64,000 bases of DNA from CALBPI01 sp038524795 (GTDB taxonomy: Bacteria > Pseudomonadota > Gammaproteobacteria > Steroidobacterales > Woeseiaceae): contig JBCBIJ010000002.1 of the NCBI GenBank assembly GCA_038524795.1, positions 248,001 to 312,000 of the forward strand. Reading direction: 5' to 3'. How positions within the stretch are numbered: the stretch's first letter is position 1; the number at the start of each line of letters is the position of its first letter. Below the pieces are notes generated by a model that saw nothing but the letters and a program-made list of their open reading frames with translations, was not told the origin of the DNA and searched no databases. The position numbers and the translations under genes were made by a program. This document shows positions 58,245 through 64,000 of the stretch, one piece after another.

Positions 58245-59249
58245 TATTTCAGCGATTTGCACGCTATTTAGAGCCGCGCCCTTACGAATGTTGTCAGAGA
58301 CGATCCACAAGTTAATACCGCGTGGGTGGCTTATGTCGCCTCGAATTCTGCCAATAAATACAGGATCGGTGCCTGCTGCTTCTGTGACGGGTGTCGGATA
58401 TCCGCCCAACTCGTGCTTGTCGAGTACGGTCACGCCGGGCGCTTTGTGAAGCAATTCACGAACTTGGTCGATTTCGATGGGCTCTCGGGTCTCGAGGTGC
58501 ACAGCCTCTGAATGGCCAAAAAACACCGGGATGCGCACGGCGGTCGGATTCACCTGGATTTCCGAGTCGTCGAGGATTTTGCGCGTCTCCCAGACCATCT
58601 TCATTTCTTCGCGGGTGTAGCCGTTGTCCTCAAAGCGGTCAATATGTGGCAACGCATTGAAGGCAATCTGCTTTTCGCCTTCCTCGAGCTCGAGCGGCTT
58701 GGCATTGAGCAACGACGCCGTCTGCCCCGCCAGTTTTTCGATGGCGGCCCGCCCTGCCCCTGAAACGGCCTGGTAGGTCGCCACGTTGATTCGCGCGATG
58801 CCGGCCGCGTCATAAATAGGCTTGAGCGCGACGAGCATTTGCATGGTCGAGCAGTTGGGGTTGGCGATGATGTTGCGCGCGGCAAAACCCGAGAGTGCAT
58901 CGGGGTTCACCTCGGCGACCACGAGCGGCACGTCGTCGTCGTAGCGAAAGTGTGAGGTGTTGTCGACGACGACGCAGCCGGCTTCGGCCGCGCGCGGCGC
59001 GTATTCGGCTGAGACGGACCCGCCTGCCGAAAACAGCGCCAGACGCACCGTCGAGAAATCGAAGGTCGCAAGATCCGCCACGCGCAAATTGCGCTCGCCG
59101 TACTCGACACGCTTGCCGACGGACTGCTCGCTGGCCAGTGCGTGCACGGCGCCGCTTGTAAAATCCCGCTCGGCGAGGATCGACAGCATGACCTCACCGA
59201 CCGCACCCGTGGCGCCTACGACAGCGATATCGATATCCGTAGTACTCAT
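58224..59249 (-). CDS. asd: Aspartate-semialdehyde dehydrogenase
   Basis: A 341-residue enzyme for the branch-point step to lysine, methionine and threonine. NADP loop 'VVGATGAVGEVML', catalytic Cys133 in 'NPNCSTMQM', and 'IPVFFGHSEAVHLETREPI' with the second His. Its ATG overlaps the aroC stop by four bases (ATGA). The asd-fimV order is conserved in pseudomonads and relatives. Confidence 0.96.
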   Translation of the reverse strand: MSTTDIDIAVVGATGAVGEVMLSILAERDFTSGAVHALASEQSVGKRVEYGERNLRVADLATFDFSTVRLALFSAGGSVSAEYAPRAAEAGCVVVDNTSHFRYDDDVPLVVAEVNPDALSGFAARNIIANPNCSTMQMLVALKPIYDAAGIARINVATYQAVSGAGRAAIEKLAGQTASLLNAKPLELEEGEKQIAFNALPHIDRFEDNGYTREEMKMVWETRKILDDSEIQVNPTAVRIPVFFGHSEAVHLETREPIEIDQVRELLHKAPGVTVLDKHELGGYPTPVTEAAGTDPVFIGRIRGDISHPRGINLWIVSDNIRKGAALNSVQIAEILVKNHL

Positions 59250-60349
59250 GACTGCTGCTCAGCGGGAATGACCGGAGTTTCCGAGGTGACATCTGCGTTT
59301 TGCGCGCGATGCCTTAGGTAATGATCAAGCAGCACCAGACACACCATCGCCTCAGCAATCGGTGTGGCGCGCAATCCCACGCAGGGATCGTGGCGCCCCG
59401 TCGTCACAATGTTTGTCTCCTGGCCCGCCGTGTCGACCGTGCGGCCTGGTTTGGTGATGCTCGAAGTGGGCTTGAGCGCGATGCTCACGACGAGGTCCTG
59501 CCCGGAAGAGATGCCGCCCAGCGTGCCGCCCGCATCATTCTTGGCAAACCCGTCTGGCGCGATCTCGTCGCGATGCTCTGAGCCGCGCTGTGTAACAGAC
59601 CCGAAGCCGGCGCCGATTTCGACACCTTTCACAGCGTTGATGCTCATGAGCCCGTGCGCCAGGCTCGCACCCAGCTTGTCGAACACCGGTTCGCCGAGCC
59701 CGGGCGGGACACCGCGCGCCAGGCAGGTGATGCGCGCGCCGATCGAGTCGCCGTCGCGGCGCAACGCGTCCATGTACTCTGACAGCTCGGCGAGTTTGTC
59801 GGGGTCGGCACAGAAGAACGGGTTGTCGTCGATGATCGACAAGTCCTTCGCCTCCAGCGCGATTGGGCCGAGCTGAGATACGTAGCCCGTGACCTCGATA
59901 CCCAGCCGCTCCTTGAGGTATTTGCGAGCGATAGCACCCGCCGCCACCCGCATCACCGTTTCGCGCGCCGACGAGCGACCACCGCCACGGTAGTCGCGGA
60001 TGCCGTACTTCTGAAGGTAGGTGTAGTCCGCGTGGCCGGGACGGAACTTGTCCTTGATCTTCGAGTAATCGCGCGAGCGCTGATCCTCGTTGTAGATCAC
60101 AAGCCCGATGGGGGTCCCCGTGGTGAGTCCCTCAAACGTACCCGAGAGGATCTGGACCGCGTCCGATTCCCTGCGCTGGCTCGTGTGACGCGACTTGCCC
60201 GTGCGCCGTCGCTCGAGCTCGCTCTGGATGTCCTCCGCCTCGAGCTCAAGCCCGGGCGGACAGCCGTCCACGATGCAGCCCAACGCCACGCCGTGGCTCT
60301 CGCCAAAGGTCGTGACCCGGAACAGGGTGCCAAAGGTGTTGCCGCTCAT
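59246..60349 (-). CDS. aroC: Chorismate synthase
   Basis: A 367-residue FMN-dependent enzyme converting EPSP to chorismate. All three family signatures are present: 'GESHGVALGCIVDGCPPGL', 'ARETVMRVAAGAIARKYL' and 'DAGGTLGGISSGQDLV'. The ATG overlaps the prmB stop, as in the common prmB-aroC pairing. Confidence 0.97.
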   Translation of the reverse strand: MSGNTFGTLFRVTTFGESHGVALGCIVDGCPPGLELEAEDIQSELERRRTGKSRHTSQRRESDAVQILSGTFEGLTTGTPIGLVIYNEDQRSRDYSKIKDKFRPGHADYTYLQKYGIRDYRGGGRSSARETVMRVAAGAIARKYLKERLGIEVTGYVSQLGPIALEAKDLSIIDDNPFFCADPDKLAELSEYMDALRRDGDSIGARITCLARGVPPGLGEPVFDKLGASLAHGLMSINAVKGVEIGAGFGSVTQRGSEHRDEIAPDGFAKNDAGGTLGGISSGQDLVVSIALKPTSSITKPGRTVDTAGQETNIVTTGRHDPCVGLRATPIAEAMVCLVLLDHYLRHRAQNADVTSETPVIPAEQQS

Positions 60350-61320
60350 GTGTTCTCTGACCCGCGGTCGACTGCAGCCACAATCGCCGGGGCGTGCTCT
60401 TCCAGTTGTTCACGGGTCAGTGCAAAGACGCCATGCCCGCCATGCTCAAACGTAAGCCACGTGAATGGTACCGTGGCGTACTCGTGTTGCAACGCCTCAG
60501 CGCTGTTGCCGACTTCACAGATCAAAACGCCACCGGGCTCAAGGTGAGATGCCGTTTCCGCCAACAGACGGCGTACGATCGACAGACCATCGTCGCCCGC
60601 CGTCAGACCCAATTCGGGTTCGTGCCGAAACTCAGCGGGTCGCGATGCCATATCGCCCGCATCGACGTAGGGCGGGTTAGTGACTACAAGGTCGTAGCGG
60701 CCCAGCGCCGCCGAGGTGAATAGGTCCGACTCGATAAGCCGCACGTGCGTGCTTACATCGTGATGCGTAACGTTGCGGCGCGCGACGGCCAGTGCCGCCT
60801 GTGACACATCACTGGCATCGATCTGCGCGTCAGGCAGCGCGAGCGCCGTTGCGATTGCGATGCATCCGCTACCCGTGCCGATTTCGAGAACGCGCCGCAC
60901 CTCAGAGGGGGTCACCCAGGGCGCATAGCCGGCCGCGATAAGCTCCGCGATGGGTGAGCGCGGCACGAGCACGTCGGTGGTCACCTCGAAACGCAGCCCC
61001 GCAAACCAGGCCTCGCCCAGCAGGTAGGCGAGCGGTTGGCGCGTTGCCACGCGCTGATCGGCCAGCGCGGCCATGCGCGCGATGTCGAGATCGCTAACCG
61101 ACGCGGAAAGCGCCGACTCGAATCGATCCACCCAGTCCGCTTGGGCGTAGTCGACGCCTGCCACAGCGGCGAACAGCCAGGCGGCTTCATCGGCAGCATT
61201 ATCGGTACCGTGGCCGTACGCCAGGGGCGCGGCAGCGAAGTACTGCGTCAACGCGTCGAGCGCCGCGGCGCCGCTGGCAGCGGCTGCAAGGTCTCGGGAC
61301 ATTGAATCGTGGGCAGACAT
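60346..61320 (-). CDS. prmB: 50S ribosomal protein L3 N5-glutamine methyltransferase
   Basis: A 324-residue SAM enzyme of the HemK/PrmB group. SAM loop 'VLEIGTGSGCIAIATAL' near residue 130 and the amide-binding 'VVTNPPYVDAGDM' near 200. The PrmB-specific N-terminal helical domain and 'LAYLLGEAWFAGLRFEV' are present. The ATG at 61320 is chosen; upstream TTG 61356 has no support. PrmB rather than PrmC is inferred from the adjacent aroC. Confidence 0.93.
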   Translation of the reverse strand: MSAHDSMSRDLAAAASGAAALDALTQYFAAAPLAYGHGTDNAADEAAWLFAAVAGVDYAQADWVDRFESALSASVSDLDIARMAALADQRVATRQPLAYLLGEAWFAGLRFEVTTDVLVPRSPIAELIAAGYAPWVTPSEVRRVLEIGTGSGCIAIATALALPDAQIDASDVSQAALAVARRNVTHHDVSTHVRLIESDLFTSAALGRYDLVVTNPPYVDAGDMASRPAEFRHEPELGLTAGDDGLSIVRRLLAETASHLEPGGVLICEVGNSAEALQHEYATVPFTWLTFEHGGHGVFALTREQLEEHAPAIVAAVDRGSENT

Positions 61321-61386
61321 GGCGCGACGGTAGGCTACGGTCCTGCTGCTGTCCAACTGTGATCATCGGTCGCCGCGGGCCTGTTG

Positions 61387-61395
61387 TGAGATAAT
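61387..61395 (+). promoter_or_regulatory. Extended -10 element before the SCO1-like gene
   Basis: TG at 61387-61388, one base, then GATAAT (61390-61395). The -35 region is poor, but an extended -10 can work without one. It lies 59 bases before the ATG at 61454 in the 133-base divergent gap with prmB. Confidence 0.45.
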
Positions 61396-61453
61396 GCGCG
61401 ACCGTGAACCGCGCGCCGCCTACGGCTACCGCGCCCTGACGACCACCACCCAC

Positions 61454-62062
61454 ATGCCAAGACCTCTACTTGCTGCCGCAGCCGCGCTGGCATTCGCCGG
61501 CGGTATTGCCGCAGGCTTCCTGCTGCGCCCCGAGCCGCTGTCACTGACAACGGGCACGCTACTAGAGCCACCGCGCGCCGTCGCCCCGTTCAACTTACAG
61601 GGCACGGGCCCGGACACGCTCGACGCCGCCGCCATGACCGGTCAGTGGTCGCTCGTGTTCTTCGGCTTTACGCGCTGCCCCGATCTCTGTCCGACCACAC
61701 TGCAGTTGCTGTCGGACGCGCGAGAGCGCGTCGCCGAAAACGGCCTGACGCCGCCGCGCATTCTGCTCGTCACGGTGGACCCCGAATTCGACACGCTCGA
61801 ACGGATGACGAACTACGTGGCCTATTTCGGCGAGGGCATCACCGGCGCGACGGGCTCGCCCGAAGCCATCGCGACCGTCGCCGGAGAGCTGGGCATCGTG
61901 TACCGCCGGGTGCCGATGCAGGGCTTCGGCTACACCATGGACCACTCGGGCGCCGTTTTGCTGATTGGACCCGATCTGAGTCTGCGCGCTGTGTTCAGCC
62001 CCCCGTTTGACGTACCGGGACTGGTCCAGGACCTGACCCACATTCTGGAGTCCGAGTCATGA
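61454..62062 (+). CDS. SCO1/SenC-family copper protein for cytochrome c oxidase assembly
   Basis: A 202-residue membrane-anchored thioredoxin-fold protein. N-terminal helix (residues 4-24), copper site Cys75-x3-Cys79 ('GFTRCPDLCP') and His164 in 'TMDHSGAV'. It delivers copper to the CuA site of cytochrome oxidase. The ATG at 61454 was chosen because the helix begins there; upstream residues have no support. Its stop overlaps the PCuAC start (ATGA). Confidence 0.94.
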   Translation: MPRPLLAAAAALAFAGGIAAGFLLRPEPLSLTTGTLLEPPRAVAPFNLQGTGPDTLDAAAMTGQWSLVFFGFTRCPDLCPTTLQLLSDARERVAENGLTPPRILLVTVDPEFDTLERMTNYVAYFGEGITGATGSPEAIATVAGELGIVYRRVPMQGFGYTMDHSGAVLLIGPDLSLRAVFSPPFDVPGLVQDLTHILESES

Positions 62063-62514
62063 TTCGAAAGGCCACGATCGTGCTGGCCGCGCTGGCCTTG
62101 TTGGGGGGCTGCTCGGGCAATGACGCGGGTCCCGCTGTGACGGTCGAGCGCGGCTGGATGCGTGCACCCGCACCTGGTGCCATGATGAGCGCGGCCTACC
62201 TAGAGGTGGTCAACAACAGCGGCGATCCCATCGTCATCGACGGCGTGTCGAGCCCACAGTTCGGAGACGCCAGCCTGCACACCACACAAATGAGCGAGGG
62301 ACGGATGCAGATGCGCCCAATCGAATCGCTGACAGTTGCACCGGGACGCCGCGCGGTGCTTGCGCCCGGCGCTGACCACATCATGCTTGGCGATCCGCGC
62401 GCAACGCTTGAGGGCGTTGAGCTCATCGAGCTCACACTCACGAATGCGGGCACGCCCGTTGTGACTGTTGAAGTCCCGGTAGCGCGCAGCAACCCCTGGG
62501 CAGACACGCCGTGA
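62059..62514 (+). CDS. PCuAC-type copper chaperone lipoprotein
   Basis: A 151-residue protein with a lipobox ('LALLGGC', Cys18) and the copper-binding pattern H-x-n-M then H-x-M: 'LHTTQMSEGRMQMRP' and 'GADHIMLGD'. PCuAC hands copper to SCO or directly to oxidase. Overlaps with the SCO1 gene before it and the psd gene after it (GTGA) make one coupled unit. Confidence 0.93.
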   Translation: MIRKATIVLAALALLGGCSGNDAGPAVTVERGWMRAPAPGAMMSAAYLEVVNNSGDPIVIDGVSSPQFGDASLHTTQMSEGRMQMRPIESLTVAPGRRAVLAPGADHIMLGDPRATLEGVELIELTLTNAGTPVVTVEVPVARSNPWADTP

Positions 62515-63386
62515 CTTCGACGCCGAGCGACAAAGACCGACTCGGCATCGGCAGTCGCCTGTTCATCGCGCTGCAGTACTTTTTGCCGCAGATGTTGCTC
62601 ACGCGTCTGATTGGGTGGTTCGCCTCACGTGAAGCCCCGTGGTTCAAAAACCTGCTGATCCGGGGGCTCGTCCGCGGCTATTCGATCAACACCCGGGAAG
62701 CCGCGAGTCGCGTGCCCGAAGACTACGCAAGCCTCAATGCGTTCTTCACGCGCACGCTGCGTGACGGCGCACGCGACATTGACGGCGCGCCGGGTGTCAT
62801 CGTGTCGCCCTGTGATGGCGCCATCAGCCAGCTGGGCCCCATCGAGGAAGGCCGTCTCGTTCAGGCCAAGGGCTTCCGATACTCGGTCGCCGAACTCATT
62901 GACGATGAGACGCAGGCCGCGATGTATGACGGCGGCAGCTTCATGACGGTGTATCTCGCGCCCTACGATTACCACCGCGTTCACATGCCCATCGCGGGCG
63001 CGATTCGCGATCACCGACACGTCCCCGGTCGCCTGTTCTCGGTCAATGGTGCGACGGCGGCGGCCGTACCCCGACTGTTCTCGCGCAACGAACGCCGTAT
63101 TTTCCACATCGACGGCGACGCAGCGATGGCGATGGTGATGGTCGGCGCGCTCAATGTAGGCAGTATCACGACCACCTGGCACGGCGCCGTGACGGCGGGC
63201 TACCACGAGCGTGCACTGCCCTTGCCCGTACCCGAGATGCCACTTGCGCGCGGTGAAACGGTGGGCTGGTTCAACATGGGGTCCACCGTCATCCTTCTGG
63301 CGCCGCGCGGCGCGGGCTGGCGCGACGGACTCGTCGCCGGAGACGTTCTGCGCATGGGCGAGCGCATCGGCGCACTGCCCGCGTGA
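62511..63386 (+). CDS. psd: Phosphatidylserine decarboxylase proenzyme
   Basis: A 291-residue proenzyme that self-cleaves to make the pyruvoyl cofactor and converts phosphatidylserine to phosphatidylethanolamine at the inner membrane. The cleavage motif is 'FNMGSTVILL' (Gly-Ser) near residue 255, with Asp and His residues in 'SPCDGAIS' and 'APYDYHRVHMPI'. It starts at GTG 62511, overlapping PCuAC. Confidence 0.96.
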   Translation: MTSTPSDKDRLGIGSRLFIALQYFLPQMLLTRLIGWFASREAPWFKNLLIRGLVRGYSINTREAASRVPEDYASLNAFFTRTLRDGARDIDGAPGVIVSPCDGAISQLGPIEEGRLVQAKGFRYSVAELIDDETQAAMYDGGSFMTVYLAPYDYHRVHMPIAGAIRDHRHVPGRLFSVNGATAAAVPRLFSRNERRIFHIDGDAAMAMVMVGALNVGSITTTWHGAVTAGYHERALPLPVPEMPLARGETVGWFNMGSTVILLAPRGAGWRDGLVAGDVLRMGERIGALPA

Positions 63387-64000
63387 CGACTGACTGGCGC
63401 CCGGGGCACACCCTGGAGGTGGCCCGATTGCGCGCCCGCATGCTGGCGCAGGCCCGGCAGTGGTTCGCTGATCGCGACGTGCTTGAGGTGACCACACCGA
63501 CGCTGGATGCGGCGGCAGTGTCAGACGTCAATATAGAGAGTATCGCCGCTACCGTTACGGCACTCGACGGGCCCCGCTACCTGCACACGTCGCCCGAGTA
63601 CGCGATGAAGCGGCTGCTTGCGGCCGGTTTCCCCGACATCTATCAAATCTGCACCGTGTTTCGTGATGGCGAAGTCGGACGCCGCCATCAGCCCGAGTTC
63701 ACGATGCTCGAGTGGTACCGACACGGCATGGACCTCGATGCCATCGTGGAAGACACCGTCGCGTTGATTCGTTCGCTGCTCGGAGAGGCGGTCACCGGTG
63801 CACCGCGCCGGCTACGTTACGACGAAGCCTTGCGCGCGCACTGCGGCGTGGACTCGAACTCAGACACGACGGCACTGCGTGCGGTGGCCGGCGACACCGT
63901 GGGACCCAACATCGCGAACGACCGCGACGCGTTGCTCGACTACCTTTTTTCCTGCGAGGTGGCGCCGAGCTTTCATGAAGACGGGCTCACGGTGATCACA
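63383..64000 (+). CDS. epmA: EF-P beta-lysine ligase EpmA (GenX/PoxA), 3' truncated
   Basis: The first 206 codons of a class II lysyl-tRNA-synthetase-like enzyme that attaches beta-lysine to elongation factor P. 'FADRDVLEVTTPTLDAAAVS' and 'YLHTSPEYAMKRLLAAGFPD' are at the start, followed by 'VFRDGEVGRRHQPEFTMLEW' (motif 2). There is no OB-fold anticodon domain, which separates EpmA from LysS. It starts at GTG 63383, overlapping the psd stop (GTGA), and continues past the window end. psd and epmA are near neighbours in E. coli too. Confidence 0.95.
   Translation, partial: MTTDWRPGHTLEVARLRARMLAQARQWFADRDVLEVTTPTLDAAAVSDVNIESIAATVTALDGPRYLHTSPEYAMKRLLAAGFPDIYQICTVFRDGEVGRRHQPEFTMLEWYRHGMDLDAIVEDTVALIRSLLGEAVTGAPRRLRYDEALRAHCGVDSNSDTTALRAVAGDTVGPNIANDRDALLDYLFSCEVAPSFHEDGLTVIT

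Noticed and set aside
63383..64000. Lysyl-tRNA synthetase fragment
   Set aside because: The protein begins directly with the catalytic core and has no OB-fold domain; adjacency to psd fits EpmA.

Overview
The window looks like chromosomal DNA of a free-living, GC-rich gammaproteobacterium, probably an uncultured aquatic or marine heterotroph. Evidence is the gene order tig-clpP-clpX-lon-hupB-ppiD with tRNA genes at both ends, the order asd-fimV-truA-accD-folC-dedD-cvpA-purF, the neighbourhood dnaQ-rnhA-yafS-like methyltransferase/mltD, and the Gram-negative genes lpxH, psd, epmA and mipA. There are no insertion sequences, phage genes, CRISPR arrays or rRNA genes. No gap between called features exceeds 300 bases; the longest is the 228-base lon/hup region. 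I could not assign a genus.

Bases 1-25,800 are a catabolic region built of three tightly packed units. (i) tetR-thiolase-fadJ-crotonase-acyl-CoA dehydrogenase on the minus strand (6286 to 230), divergent from a cytochrome P450 and a PLP decarboxylase, with a 15-bp palindrome between them. (ii) icmF (fused B12-dependent acyl-CoA mutase)-crotonase-thioesterase-SDR on the minus strand, divergent from a second tetR and a mipA-like gene, with a perfect 22-bp palindrome between them. (iii) SDR-kinase-like phosphotransferase-MaoC hydratase-PQQ alcohol dehydrogenase, four genes that overlap or touch. Together they suggest breakdown of branched or oxygenated acyl chains (alcohol oxidation, hydroxylation, beta-oxidation, carbon-skeleton rearrangement). 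Also here are an S41 peptidase divergent from a ToxR/CadC-type regulator, a lone crotonase and a YceI-like lipoprotein.

Bases 26,000-37,700 hold housekeeping and surface genes: pgi, a UDP-glucuronate 4-epimerase, a TviB-type UDP-sugar dehydrogenase, nhaB, dnaQ-rnhA, a methyltransferase, mltD, fabI and a dicarboxylate/amino-acid:cation symporter. Bases 37,658-47,082 are the protein quality-control block: ppiD, tRNA-Asp, tRNA-Val, hup, lon (with a close match to a sigma-32 promoter), clpX, clpP, tig and then tRNA-Leu, His, Arg and Pro. Two tRNA-His-like fragments lie between the Leu and His genes; one is antisense to the start of tRNA-His.

Bases 47,200-64,000 hold a periplasmic cyclophilin and lpxH on the plus strand, then a minus-strand run prmB-aroC-asd-fimV-truA-accD-folC-dedD-cvpA-purF-miaE. 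The trpFBA genes often found between truA and accD are absent. Divergent from prmB is an overlapping plus-strand set: a SCO1 copper protein, a PCuAC copper chaperone, psd and epmA, which runs off the end of the window.
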